Part shown: positions 26,378-35,241 of the stretch, one piece after another | Layout: every line of letters starts with the position of its first letter | How positions within the stretch are numbered: position 1 is the first letter of the stretch | NCBI GenBank assembly: GCA_028283825.1 | Contig: JAPWJW010000003.1 | Location: forward strand, 682,001 to 746,000 | Source: Azospirillaceae bacterium | Lineage (GTDB): Bacteria > Pseudomonadota > Alphaproteobacteria > Azospirillales > Azospirillaceae | DNA length: 64,000 bases | Direction of reading: 5' to 3' | Position numbers and translations under genes: made by a program | The notes under the pieces: generated by a model | The model's database searches: none | Told to the model about the DNA's origin: nothing | Seen by the model: the letters and a program-made list of their open reading frames with translations, nothing else

Positions 26378-27304
26378 TCAGAAATCGATGCCCCAGGCCC
26401 GGCTGGCGCCGTCGAGCAGCAGGTCGAACACGGCCTTCTGCCGGGCCCAGCCGGCGGCCGGATCCTGGCCCGCGACCGGGTAGAGGCCGTGGCGTGGACT
26501 GAGGGATAGGCGATCGGTGTCGACCACCGCCGCCGCCGCGTCGATGCGGGCCACCAACTCATCCGGGTCCGGCAAGTGGGTGGCCTGGCCGTCGATCAGG
26601 CCCAGCACCAGGTCCACATGCGCCGGCGCCAAGCCCAGGAAAGCGAAGTCGTCATCAGCGTCACGGCCGCAATCGAACAGGAAACGGTCCGCGGCCAGGC
26701 CGTGCAGCACCTTCTCCGCCGCCACGAAGTCCAACCCCTGCTGGAAGGGGGCGGCGGTCAGGTCCGCCACGTCATGAAGGCAGACGGCAACCTTGACGCC
26801 GGTGACATCCTCCACCCCGCGCAGGGCGGCGCGGTCCCGATCCAGCAGCCCTTCCAGGCGACGGTCGGGGTCCACGCCTTGGGCCAGCAGCGCCTGCCGC
26901 CCCGCCTGGTGGATCAGCGGGCCATAAGCGGCACCGTCCAGCTGGATGTAGCGGACACTGAGGTCCAGCAGGGCCGGCAGTATGCCGGGGGCGACAATGG
27001 CGCCGGGCTCGCCGCCCCGCCCCGCCTCACGCGGCACCCGGATCTTGGCCGCCAGGTCGGTATGGCCGGTCAGGAAACGCGCTTCAGCCACGACATCCGG
27101 CGCCGTGCCGGGGCGGCGGCGCAGTTCACCGTCCGTCACCACGCTGATCCAGCTGTCCCGCTGTTGCTTGAGGACGCCCACCACCGCCTCGTCCGCCAGA
27201 TCGGCCAACTGGGCGCCCGGGTTCGTGGCCCAAGCTTGCGCCAGGCCAGGCGGGGGCAGCAGCGGACCGTGGTGATCCGCCGGAAAACGTTTTGAAATCG
27301 CCAT
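26378..27304 (-). CDS. MetE C-terminal-domain-like protein with altered zinc site
   Basis: A 308-residue TIM-barrel protein resembling the catalytic domain of cobalamin-independent methionine synthase and the UroD/MetE superfamily. VVTDGELRRRPG matches the family DGE(Q/L)RR motif, and YIQLDGAAYG sits where IDEPAL is expected. The zinc ligands look changed. The usual HxC reads CLH (VAVCLHDVAD), and the NPDCGL-type motif reads SPRHGLYP. The reaction is therefore probably not methionine synthesis. It lies between two VOC genes, which suggests a role in breakdown of a small organic compound. Confidence 0.75.
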   Translation of the reverse strand: MAISKRFPADHHGPLLPPPGLAQAWATNPGAQLADLADEAVVGVLKQQRDSWISVVTDGELRRRPGTAPDVVAEARFLTGHTDLAAKIRVPREAGRGGEPGAIVAPGILPALLDLSVRYIQLDGAAYGPLIHQAGRQALLAQGVDPDRRLEGLLDRDRAALRGVEDVTGVKVAVCLHDVADLTAAPFQQGLDFVAAEKVLHGLAADRFLFDCGRDADDDFAFLGLAPAHVDLVLGLIDGQATHLPDPDELVARIDAAAAVVDTDRLSLSPRHGLYPVAGQDPAAGWARQKAVFDLLLDGASRAWGIDF

Positions 27305-27358
27305 GATGGTTTTCCCTGTCTTTTGTTCTGTCTTGCCGGCCGGCCGCCGGCCGGGGCC

Positions 27359-27757
27359 TCAGTCCACCGCTACCGACGTCTCCACATGCAATTTGCCGTG
27401 GTAGGTCAGTTCCACCATGTTGCCGTCGGGGTCGTGGATGTAGCAGAACTTGGAATCGTTCTGCGGCCTGAACACCGGCTTGGTATGGCGGATGTTCAGT
27501 TCCTTCAGATGGTCCAGGAATCCGTCCCAGTCCTGCACCTCGATGGCGAAGTGCAGGGGCTTCATCTTGCGGAACTCATCCTTGGGATAAGGGGTGAAAT
27601 GCAGGTCGAAATTGCCCCGCGTCAGCAGCAGGATCTTGGTGTCGCTCTGCGGGTTCACCCACTTCATCCCGAAGACCCTGCCGTACCATTCCCGCGTCCG
27701 TTCGGGATCGGTCGTCGGGAAATTGATGTGGTGCAAGGAATGGGGTTTGTTGTTCAC
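27359..27757 (-). CDS. VOC family protein (glyoxalase/dioxygenase fold)
   Basis: A 132-residue single-module VOC protein. It begins with LHHINFPTTDPERTREWYGRVFGM and ends with DPDGNMVELTYHG, where the His, His (HFAIEVQDW) and Glu typical of the metal site are present. The GTG at 27757 was chosen because an AGGG site lies just before it; an upstream ATG would add an unrelated Arg-rich tail. It is the first gene of the operon with the MetE-like protein and the extradiol dioxygenase. The substrate is unknown. Confidence 0.8.
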   Translation of the reverse strand: MNNKPHSLHHINFPTTDPERTREWYGRVFGMKWVNPQSDTKILLLTRGNFDLHFTPYPKDEFRKMKPLHFAIEVQDWDGFLDHLKELNIRHTKPVFRPQNDSKFCYIHDPDGNMVELTYHGKLHVETSVAVD

Positions 27758-27979
27758 GGCCTGCGCCCTCCCACGTTTTCGCCACGGAAATTCAAGTCTG
27801 GCGCCGGGCTTGTCGCCCGGCACATCGGCTGTTCCGTAAACAGGAGAACGGGGGAATGGCCGCACCTACATTGAGGCACGTCAAATCGATATTGGGCCTA
27901 TAGTGGCCGTTGGTGGTTTTCCATTTGATTACAGGCACATGGGCGCCCGCACTCAATCGTGAACCCTAGTGTCATCCTC

Positions 27980-27993
27980 TTGATCACAATCAA
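27980..27993. promoter_or_regulatory. FNR/FixK-type box
   Basis: TTGATCACAATCAA is an exact match to the TTGAT-N4-ATCAA consensus of the FNR/CRP family (FnrL, FixK, Anr). It lies 223 bases before the VOC operon and 22 bases after the end of the GNAT gene. A TATAG-like element near 27898-27905 on the minus strand could be the promoter. Whether the box activates or represses is not visible. Confidence 0.55.
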
Positions 27994-28014
27994 GCGCGCC
28001 CGGGTGGGGGAGGT

Positions 28015-28434
28015 TCAGAACCGCTTCGCCAGGAAATGACGCCGATTGCCGGCCGGATGGTCCTCCAGCGTGCCGAAGACGCTGAAGCCCAGCTTCTCGT
28101 AAAAGCCGCGCGCCTGGAAGCCGAAGGTATCCAGCCATAGGCCCAGGCAGCCGTGGCCGCGCGCCAAACGTTCCGCCTCCGCCATCAGCGCCGTGCCGAA
28201 ATCATGGCCGCGCAGGGCCTCCGGCACCGACAGCAGTTCCACGAACAGCCAGTCATAGCTGATCTTTCCCCACAAGCCACCCACCGTCGCCCCGGCCTCA
28301 TCCTTCAGCAGCAGCGCCACCACCCGAAAGCCGGACGCGCCGGCCTGCGCGTCGTTGTAGGCACGCAAGGGCGCCAGGATCGCCTCGCGATCCTCGGGCG
28401 TGGGATTTTCCGGTGCGGTGATGATCGGCGTCAT
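28015..28434 (-). CDS. GNAT family N-acetyltransferase
   Basis: A 139-residue acetyltransferase. The acetyl-CoA motif is VPEALRGHDFGTALMAEAERLA, and the C-terminal part reads LDTFGFQARGFYEKLGFSVFGTLEDHPAGN, the usual GNAT ending. The substrate cannot be told. The ATG at 28434 or a GTG six bases upstream are both possible. It stands alone between a MarR gene and the VOC operon, all in the same orientation. Confidence 0.85.
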   Translation of the reverse strand: MTPIITAPENPTPEDREAILAPLRAYNDAQAGASGFRVVALLLKDEAGATVGGLWGKISYDWLFVELLSVPEALRGHDFGTALMAEAERLARGHGCLGLWLDTFGFQARGFYEKLGFSVFGTLEDHPAGNRRHFLAKRF

Positions 28435-28518
28435 GGTCACATACTCAATTTGATGGGCATGGCGGCCGGGGGCCCGCCTTTTTGCTTCATGGGATGTAAC
28501 GCGGATTTCCGCCGATTG

Positions 28519-29040
28519 TCAGCCACCGGTGCCATCGCCCGGGCCGGTGGGTTCCCCCGCCCCGTCGATTGCCCGCCGCACGCGTTCATACAGCGAGGAC
28601 CGGGCCAGGGCCGCATCCAGGCGGTCCAGCGTGGTGATCACGTCGGCGGCCTCCGCATCCAGTTCCACGGCCACGCGGTCCATGGCGGCCCACACCGGTT
28701 CCAGCCTGGCGTAGAGCGCCCGCCCCTGCGGTGACAGGTCGATGCGGCGGCTGCGCGCGTCGCGGGGGTCGTCCCGCGCTTCGATCAGGCCCGCGGCCTC
28801 CATCGACCGGCGCGTCTGGCTGACCGACGGCTGGCTGATGCCCAGCGCCCGGGCCAGTTCGCTGACCGAGGATGGCCCTTGGTCCACCAACTGCTCCATC
28901 ACCCCCCACCAGCGCTGTTCGAACGCGACCCCGAACTCACCGTAGATACGGCGCGCGTCCTCATCGATGCGTTCGCTCAGCCGCCGCAGCCGCCCCCCCA
29001 GGGCCAGGGGCCCACGCCGGCGTGTTTGGTCCGTGATCAT
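28519..29040 (-). CDS. MarR family transcriptional regulator
   Basis: A 173-residue MarR-type regulator. The winged helix is LVDQGPSSVSELARALGISQ followed by PSVSQTRRSMEAAGLIEARD, with the wing DPRDARSRRIDLSPQGRAL. Helices on both sides serve dimerisation. It is divergent from the S41 peptidase gene. The intergenic region has two TAGGCACCTA dyads, a good candidate operator pair. It probably represses both itself and the peptidase. The inducer is unknown. Confidence 0.88.
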   Translation of the reverse strand: MITDQTRRRGPLALGGRLRRLSERIDEDARRIYGEFGVAFEQRWWGVMEQLVDQGPSSVSELARALGISQPSVSQTRRSMEAAGLIEARDDPRDARSRRIDLSPQGRALYARLEPVWAAMDRVAVELDAEAADVITTLDRLDAALARSSLYERVRRAIDGAGEPTGPGDGTGG

Positions 29041-29065
29041 GGATGATCGTCCCCTTGCACATACA

Positions 29066-29099
29066 TAGGCACCTAAGTATTATTTGCTTAGGCACCTAA
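29066..29099. promoter_or_regulatory. pair of operator-like dyads between marR-type and S41 genes
   Basis: TAGG-CA-CCTA at 29066-29075 and TTAGG-CA-CCTAA at 29088-29099 are dyads with the same core, 23 bases apart centre to centre. They lie in an AT-rich 121-base divergent promoter region in GC-rich surroundings, just before the MarR-type start. The spacing of about two helical turns fits two dimers on one DNA face. Confidence 0.7.
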
Positions 29100-29161
29100 C
29101 TAATATCGGGCGCCGGGCGAGGCCACAAGCGCCGACCGCCGGCCAAGGAACGGGGAGAGCC

Positions 29162-30640
29162 ATGAAACGAGCCTGCATCCTGATGATGGCGGTCGCGGCG
29201 GCGGTCTTCGCCGGCAGTCCGGCGTCGGCGGAAATGTCACCGGGACCGGAAAAGACATACAGCGTCGCCCAGGTTCGCGCCGACCTTGATGAACTGTATT
29301 TGCGGCTGCAGGCGGATGCCTTCGACCTGTACGCCTTCACGCCCAAGGCCGGGATGGACCGGCTGCACCAACAGATCGAAGCGGGCATCACACAGCCGTT
29401 GACGCGCCCGCAGGCGGAGACACGACTGCAACTGCTGGCCGCCGCCGCCCACCAGGGCCACACGCGGGTGGAGGGCGTGTACGCCGCTTGGGCCGCCTAC
29501 CGCAAGGCGGGCGGCAAAGCCTTCCCCCTGTCGGTGCGTATCGTGGATGGGCAGGTCTACGTCGCCCGCAACCTCAGCACCGTGGACCGCCTGGCACCGG
29601 GGGACCGGATCCTGACCATCGACGGCGTGCCGGCCGCGACCTGGCTGGACCGCCTGCGCCGCCACATCTCGGCGGAAACCCCGGCGCTGGCCGACAGCAT
29701 CCTGGAATACGATTTCCCGACATATCTGTGGGTGGCGGCCGGCGAACGCCCCGGCTTCACCGTCCGGATCGGCCGTTCCGGCGGGCATGAAGACACCATC
29801 ACGCTGGCCGCGCGGACCAAGACGGACATGGACGCGGCCGACAGGACGCGACCGCCGGCCCTGGATCCAGCACAGCCCTTGCGCGACGCGCGTGTGCTGG
29901 CCAACGGCGTGGGATATCTGCGGCCCGGCCCGTTTTATAACGAGGCGGCACAGACCGGCGCCGACGAATGGGACGTGGCCGCCTTTCGCACCTTCATCGA
30001 TGGCGCCTTCCGGGCCTTCAACGCCCAGGGCGTCACCCGGCTGATCATCGATCTCCGCGGCAATCCCGGCGGCGACAGCCTGTTCAGCAACGTCATGTTG
30101 TCCTGGTTCGCGACCAAGCCCTATCAGTTCTTTTCATCCTTCCAGGTGCGGGTCAGCACCGATGCCGTGGCCGCCAACCGGAACCGGATCGCGCAGGACA
30201 CCGTGGCGGCAGGCGCCATTTCCCAGCGCTTCGCCGACCTGTACGCCACGGCGACGCCGGGCAATGTCGTCGCCTTCACCCTGCCCGACACCCAGCCAAA
30301 CACGGCGGAACGCTTCACGGGCAAGGTCTACGCCTTGATCGACCGCCAGACCTATTCCAACGCGGTGGCAGTGGCGGCAACCATCCAGGATTACGGCTTC
30401 GGTACGATCCTGGGCGAGCCCACGGCCGACATGGGCACGGCCTATGGCGCCATGGAGCAGTTCACCCTGCCCGTCACCGGCATCACGGTCGGTTTCCCCA
30501 AGGCGCACATCATCCGCCCCAACGGCGACACCCGTGCCCGGGGCGTCGTGCCGGATATCGCCATCCCCTTTCCCATCGTGGAGACGCCGGATGATGTGGT
30601 ACTGCAACGCGCGGCGGCGACCGCCGCCGCCGGAGATTGA
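29162..30640 (+). CDS. secreted S41 family peptidase
   Basis: A 492-residue exported protein. A signal peptide (residues 1-24, ending ASAEM) precedes an N-terminal helical domain, a PDZ-like stretch (VDRLAPGDRILTIDGVPA) and the S41 tail-specific-protease core. The core shows LIIDLRGNPGGDS, the nucleophile region DRQTYSNAVAVAA and EPTADMGTAYG. The usual catalytic Lys is not obvious, so a Ser/His/Glu arrangement as in tricorn-like S41 proteins may apply. GGAGAG lies before the ATG. It is probably controlled by the divergent MarR gene. Confidence 0.87.
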   Translation: MKRACILMMAVAAAVFAGSPASAEMSPGPEKTYSVAQVRADLDELYLRLQADAFDLYAFTPKAGMDRLHQQIEAGITQPLTRPQAETRLQLLAAAAHQGHTRVEGVYAAWAAYRKAGGKAFPLSVRIVDGQVYVARNLSTVDRLAPGDRILTIDGVPAATWLDRLRRHISAETPALADSILEYDFPTYLWVAAGERPGFTVRIGRSGGHEDTITLAARTKTDMDAADRTRPPALDPAQPLRDARVLANGVGYLRPGPFYNEAAQTGADEWDVAAFRTFIDGAFRAFNAQGVTRLIIDLRGNPGGDSLFSNVMLSWFATKPYQFFSSFQVRVSTDAVAANRNRIAQDTVAAGAISQRFADLYATATPGNVVAFTLPDTQPNTAERFTGKVYALIDRQTYSNAVAVAATIQDYGFGTILGEPTADMGTAYGAMEQFTLPVTGITVGFPKAHIIRPNGDTRARGVVPDIAIPFPIVETPDDVVLQRAAATAAAGD

Positions 30641-30642
30641 GA

Positions 30643-30957
30643 TCAACCCTTCTTCACGAACTCCGCCCGCAGTACCAGGCCCTTGATCGACTCATGCTTG
30701 CAGTCGATTTCCTGCGCGTCGCCGGTCAGGCGGATGGACTTGATGACCGTGCCACGCTTCAGCGTCTGGCCGCCGGCCCCCTTGACCTTCAGGTCCTTGA
30801 TCAAGGTGACGCTATCGCCGTCGGCCAGCAGGTTGCCCACGGAATCGCGCACCTCGACCGTGCCGGCGGCGGCGGCATCAGCGGCCGCCTGGCTGGCCGG
30901 GATCCAGTCGCCGGTGGCTTCGTCATAGACAAATTCTTCATCAGCAGAACTGTTCAT
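30643..30957 (-). CDS. YjdM/PhnA-like protein without zinc ribbon
   Basis: A 104-residue protein with the YjdM (old name PhnA) C-terminal SH3-like domain: VRDSVGNLLADGDSVTLIKDLKVKG, then LKRGTVIKSIRLTGDAQEIDCK. The family usually has an N-terminal four-cysteine zinc ribbon, but here the N-terminus is MNSSADEEFVYDEATGDWIP. Only the FVYDEATGDW part remains recognisable. The function is unclear, and the link to phosphonates is historical. Its stop lies two bases from the stop of the convergent peptidase gene. Confidence 0.85.
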   Translation of the reverse strand: MNSSADEEFVYDEATGDWIPASQAAADAAAAGTVEVRDSVGNLLADGDSVTLIKDLKVKGAGGQTLKRGTVIKSIRLTGDAQEIDCKHESIKGLVLRAEFVKKG

Positions 30958-31174
30958 CGAAAACCCCAATCGTGGCACAACAGCCGTCGGCGCCCAGGAC
31001 CACCGGCGGCCCGGGCGACGCTCAGCCGTCGCTGCATGGCAAGCCCGGACAGGATCGTCGGGCGCCGGGACCTTAAGCGAAGTGGGGGGCCGGGAACAAT
31101 GCCCGCGACGAAAACGGGTTTCGCGGTGATGAACGTGGGTTGGCCGTCGGCGCCTGGCAACTGAGGTATTCTGC

Positions 31175-32938
31175 CTAGCCGGGAGCGTAGCGGCGCCAGA
31201 TTCCGGGCTCACCTTCCGTAAATCCGAAGGATTCGAAGATTTTCTGGCACGGCGCGTTGGCTGCCGTTTTGGTAATCAGGCCGACGACCATGGACGTTTT
31301 CGCGGCAGCGCACATATCCATGAGGGTTGGCATGAACATCTTTTCCACATCGATGCCGAATACGCGGCATGACATGACAATCTGCTCTATCACTGGTCCA
31401 CGACAAAGCGCCGCGCCGACGATGCCGTAGTCGGTGAACTTGTCCACGACACTCCAACAAATGAGCGCGCCCCCAGACGACAGGAAATCCGCCATTTCAG
31501 GCGGCGTCCATCGTTTTCCGGTCGTGTTGAACTGGTTCGTCTTGTTGATCAGTTCGAAGACCCGGGGATATTTGGGATCATCGACATTCGCGACGCGGGA
31601 CAGGCGGACCTTGACTTTGAGGGACGCGATGAAATCAGCCCGATCCATCACCTTGCGGGCCGTTTCCCGTTCCACCTGCGCCGCCATCATATCAGAGCGG
31701 CGCGCGCTTTCATCGGTGATGAAAGGAACCTGTGTCTCCGCCGCGCACAGGAGGATGCGGCGCGTGAGGTAGGGTTCGTCGCCGATGCACCTGATATCAG
31801 GATAGGCGGTTTTCATCGCCGCGCGCTCGACAGGGTTATCGTCGACGAACAGGACATTCCTGGGCAGCAGATTGGCGGCGGCAAGCACGTCGGCCATATT
31901 GTCCGGCTTGGGCTTCCAGTTGATGAACCTGATGGGGAAGTCCTCCAGGCTCAACTGGTCCCGCCACACGGGATGCCAGAGCGCACGTATGTTGCCTTCG
32001 TCGTTCTTGCTGACGATGGCGGTGATGATGCCGCGCTTCTTCAGTATATGAACGGCTTCCGCCACCCCCCTCGGCCACCCCACGGGGGCCCGTTCCAGCG
32101 CTTCCACATCATCCATGCGCTCGGCAAGCACACCCCGCCACAGCGTATCATCAAGGTCGAAGACGACCATTTTGATGGCATCTGCGGATCGGGCGCAGCG
32201 ATACATCGCCAGGATTTCGTTCCACGCCGCCTCATAGAACTCGAACAATCGCGGTGAAAATAATTCATCCACTGAAGTCGGTGTCACGATCCTGGATTTA
32301 TCAAACTCATAATCACCGTTACCGATGGCCCCCATATTGTTCTGATCATACAAAATATCGTCTTGGAAATATCTCTTCCCAAGGGTAGATGTCAGCTCAT
32401 CAAAATCAAATATGTTTGCATTTTTATATCCAAAAACAAGATTTTCGAGCTCTCTATTCAGAATATCGATGACATAAGACGTATTTCTAACATCGTATTT
32501 TTTTAATAATCTTCCATTGTAATTGTGTTGGGGCCTCTGAAAATTCCAAACAACAGTATATATTCCATGAAGCTCATTATATTTCATGGACAACTGCAGA
32601 AACATGGCGAGCCGGCTTTTTGCCTCTTCCAGCACCGCTTGGTGTGCTTCGATATCATGGAACGGTATCTTGGCAAATTCGCCATGTCGCATGATCAGAG
32701 ACAGAGGGATTTGCACCATCTGCAAATCATACTCACCTATCGGTGACGGCAACTTATCGGGAAGTTCAGACGCGTTATTGAATAAAACATGATCAACGGC
32801 GCATCCGTTATCAACTTTTGGGAAAACACTCAATACACCCTGGTTAATTAAACATGTTCCAACCGCAATCGCGCGCCGGGGAATATGGTCATTAACAATC
32901 AGGTCGGACGGGGCACGATAGGTGGATGCTGGTATCAT
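31175..32938 (-). CDS. FkbH-like HAD-IIIC protein, orphan
   Basis: A 587-residue FkbH-type protein. Residues 1-250 form the poorly conserved N-terminal part. The HAD core starts with VVFDLDDTLWRGVL (Asp261, Asp263), continues with AIVSKNDEGN and ends with LFVDDNPVERA. A C-terminal GNAT-like domain (DKFTDYGIVGAALC) follows. Relatives load glyceryl units or act in polyketide and surface-glycan pathways, but no such genes lie nearby. The first 700 bases of the gene are clearly AT-rich against its own 3' half and its neighbours. Acquisition by transfer is likely. The ATG at 32938 begins MIPASTYRAPSDL. Confidence 0.85.
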   Translation of the reverse strand: MIPASTYRAPSDLIVNDHIPRRAIAVGTCLINQGVLSVFPKVDNGCAVDHVLFNNASELPDKLPSPIGEYDLQMVQIPLSLIMRHGEFAKIPFHDIEAHQAVLEEAKSRLAMFLQLSMKYNELHGIYTVVWNFQRPQHNYNGRLLKKYDVRNTSYVIDILNRELENLVFGYKNANIFDFDELTSTLGKRYFQDDILYDQNNMGAIGNGDYEFDKSRIVTPTSVDELFSPRLFEFYEAAWNEILAMYRCARSADAIKMVVFDLDDTLWRGVLAERMDDVEALERAPVGWPRGVAEAVHILKKRGIITAIVSKNDEGNIRALWHPVWRDQLSLEDFPIRFINWKPKPDNMADVLAAANLLPRNVLFVDDNPVERAAMKTAYPDIRCIGDEPYLTRRILLCAAETQVPFITDESARRSDMMAAQVERETARKVMDRADFIASLKVKVRLSRVANVDDPKYPRVFELINKTNQFNTTGKRWTPPEMADFLSSGGALICWSVVDKFTDYGIVGAALCRGPVIEQIVMSCRVFGIDVEKMFMPTLMDMCAAAKTSMVVGLITKTAANAPCQKIFESFGFTEGEPGIWRRYAPG

Positions 32939-33396
32939 AGGCCACTCCGTCAACAGGCGTGATCGCGCCGAACAACACGTCAACGTGTCGCGATATCGCT
33001 GACAAACATGCGATATTCTCCGAATGTGGATTTTAAAATCAACCGCAGACCATGAGTGCAGCGAATAAAAAATCAGCCCATTATGGGGCACCGACAAGGG
33101 GTACGCTAGCACGCCTTCCTGCCGCTCCTGCCGTCAGGCCGGCTCTGGGCGGTGCCGGAGGACGGGAGAGGCGCAGCAGCCGCCAATTTCGATCAGGACG
33201 GCGTCCTGGTCCCGGAATTTGCCATTCAGATCGTCGGCTTTAGACATGGCACCGGGAGCGCCGAACGGCGTCGCAGCCCATCATCCGGTGCGGATTGAGG
33301 CGGTCAATGGCGATTGGAACCGGGTGCGCCACGGGCAGGAGACCTAAGGCTCCTGTGCCTTCGCGGCGATCAGCGATCATGTGGCGATTGGCTGAA
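32939..33396. other. non-coding stretch between FkbH gene and tRNA-Ser
   Basis: This 458-base stretch holds the FkbH promoter region on the left. The right part (33100-33350) can be read in short frames such as FDQDGVLVPEFAIQIVGF and HHPVRIEAVNGDWNRVRHG, which look protein-like but lack starts and are broken by stops. They may be remnants of a decayed gene. I cannot name a family. Confidence 0.35.
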
Positions 33397-33488
33397 TGGC
33401 GGAGGGGATGGGATTCGAACCCACGGTACCAGTTTCCCGGTACGACGGTTTAGCAAACCGTTGCCTTCAGCCACTCGGCCACCCCTCC
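33397..33488 (-). tRNA. tRNA-Ser(GCU)
   Basis: A type II tRNA on the minus strand. The acceptor stem GGAGGGG / CCCCTCC pairs perfectly. The anticodon arm is ACGGT-TTGCTAA-ACCGT with anticodon GCT. A long variable arm (GTACCGGGAAACTGGTAC) is typical of serine tRNAs. The T arm contains TTCGAAT. Discriminator G is followed by an encoded CCA at 33399-33397. Confidence 0.97.
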
Positions 33489-33561
33489 GTCCACCGACTG
33501 TCGTCGGCGGTTCGCGTATGTACTCGGGCGGCGGGGGGCTTGTCAACGATAACGGTGAGAG

Positions 33562-33592
33562 AAAATGAAAAGGGGGACCGATTGGCCCCCCT
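33562..33592 (-). terminator. rho-independent terminator of gatB
   Basis: On the minus strand, AAGGGGG / CCCCCTT arms with inner CC/GG pairs are followed by TTTTCATTTTC. It lies about 85 bases after the gatB stop and before tRNA-Ser, which is transcribed in the same direction. Confidence 0.75.
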
Positions 33593-33676
33593 TCCCGTCG
33601 CCGCACCGGGGAAACGCCCCCGCGCGATGTCGTTTTTTCCTGTCGAACCAATAGGTCCGGCAGGTTTCCTAACACG

Positions 33677-35143
33677 TCAGCCCTTCAGCTTGACGGTCAG
33701 GATCTCATTCACCAGGGCAGGATTGGCCTTGCCCTGCGTGGCCTTCATGACCTGGCCGACGAAGAAGCCGAACAGCTTGTCCTTGCCACTGCGGAACTCC
33801 GCCACCTTGTCGGCGTTGGCCGCCATCACCGCGGCAATCGCCTGGTCGATGGCGCCCGTGTCCGTCACCTGGCGCAGGCCCTTCTCCTCCACGATCTGGG
33901 CGGCGGGCTTGCCCGTCTCCAGCATGTCAGCGAACACCTCCTTGGCGATGCGGCCGGAGATGGTGTTGTCGGCGATCAGGTCGATCAGGCCGCCCAGCGC
34001 CGCGGCGCTGATAGGCGAACTGTCGATGTCCGCCCCCGTCTTGTTCAGCGCACCCAGCAGATCGCCGATGACGAAGTTGGCGGCCTGCTTGGGGTCACGG
34101 CCCCGGGCCACCTCTTCATAGAAGTCGGCGCGCGAGCGTTCCGCCACCAGCACGCCGGCGTCATAGACCGGCAGCTTGTAGTCGGCCATGAAGCGGGCCT
34201 TCTTGTCGTCGGGCAGTTCCGGCAGGGTGCGCTTGATGTCCTCGACCCAGGCGGCGTCCAGTTCCAACGGCAGCAGGTCCGGATCGGGGAAGTAGCGATA
34301 GTCGTGCGCCTCCTCCTTGGAGCGCATGGCCCGCGTCTCGCCCTTGTTCTGGTCCCACAGGCGGGTTTCCTGAACGACGGTGCCGCCATCCTCGATCAGG
34401 GTCACCTGGCGGTGGGCCTCATACTCGATGGCCTGCTGGACATAGCGGATGGAGTTGACGTTCTTCGTCTCCGTCCGGGTGCCGTACTTGTCGCCTGGCT
34501 TGCGTACCGACACGTTGATGTCGCAGCGCATGGAGCCTTCTTCCATGTTGCCGTCGCAGGTGCCGAGATAGCGCAGGATGGTGCGCAGCTTGCGCAGGTA
34601 GGCCGCGGCCTCTTCCGGGGTGCGCATGTCGGGCTCCGACACGATTTCCATCAGGGCCACGCCCGACCGGTTCAGGTCGATGTAGGTCTTGGTCGGGTTC
34701 TGGTCGTGCAGGCTCTTGCCCGCATCCATTTCCAGATGCAGGCGGGTGATGCCGACCTCGCGGGTGGCGCCATCCGCCAGGTCCAGCACGATGGTGCCGT
34801 AGCCGACGATGGGCTGCAGGAACTGGCTGATCTGATAGCCCGAGGGCAGATCGGCATAGAAGTAGTTCTTGCGGTCGAACACCGAGCGCAGGTTGATCTG
34901 CGCCTTCAGGCCCAGGCCGGTGCGCACCGCCTGTTCCACGCAGACCTCGTTGATCACCGGCAGCATGCCGGGAAACCCTGCGTCAACGAAGCTGACTTGG
35001 CTGTTGGGCGCGGCGCCGAAGGCGGTCGCCGCCCCGCTGAACAGCTTGGCGTTTGAGACGACCTGGGCGTGAACCTCCAGCCCGATCACCACTTCCCATT
35101 CGCCCGTCTCGCCTGCAATCCGATAAGCCATCGTCTTCGCCAT
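33677..35143 (-). CDS. gatB: Asp-tRNA(Asn)/Glu-tRNA(Gln) amidotransferase subunit B
   Basis: A 488-residue GatB, the kinase/transamidase core of the GatCAB complex that turns Glu-tRNA(Gln) into Gln-tRNA(Gln). Conserved stretches include [56 protein letters not shown] and YRYFPDPDL. The C-terminal YqeY-like tail ends [18 protein letters not shown]. The ATG at 35143 was chosen over a TTG nine bases upstream. gatC and gatA are not in the window, so the subunit genes are split, at least on this side. Confidence 0.97.
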   Translation of the reverse strand: MAKTMAYRIAGETGEWEVVIGLEVHAQVVSNAKLFSGAATAFGAAPNSQVSFVDAGFPGMLPVINEVCVEQAVRTGLGLKAQINLRSVFDRKNYFYADLPSGYQISQFLQPIVGYGTIVLDLADGATREVGITRLHLEMDAGKSLHDQNPTKTYIDLNRSGVALMEIVSEPDMRTPEEAAAYLRKLRTILRYLGTCDGNMEEGSMRCDINVSVRKPGDKYGTRTETKNVNSIRYVQQAIEYEAHRQVTLIEDGGTVVQETRLWDQNKGETRAMRSKEEAHDYRYFPDPDLLPLELDAAWVEDIKRTLPELPDDKKARFMADYKLPVYDAGVLVAERSRADFYEEVARGRDPKQAANFVIGDLLGALNKTGADIDSSPISAAALGGLIDLIADNTISGRIAKEVFADMLETGKPAAQIVEEKGLRQVTDTGAIDQAIAAVMAANADKVAEFRSGKDKLFGFFVGQVMKATQGKANPALVNEILTVKLKG

Positions 35144-35241
35144 CAATTCCAATCATGGAGAGAAGGGTTTTCATGGCCGGAATCGCACCAAAACGCAACC
35201 GGCTTGGGCGGGAGGCTGTGCATCGGCCGATGACAATGGCG

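Noticed and set aside
33397-33488. tRNA-Ser as an integration site for an island carrying the FkbH gene
   Set aside because: No integrase gene and no second copy of the tRNA 3' end were seen between 28 and 33 kb.
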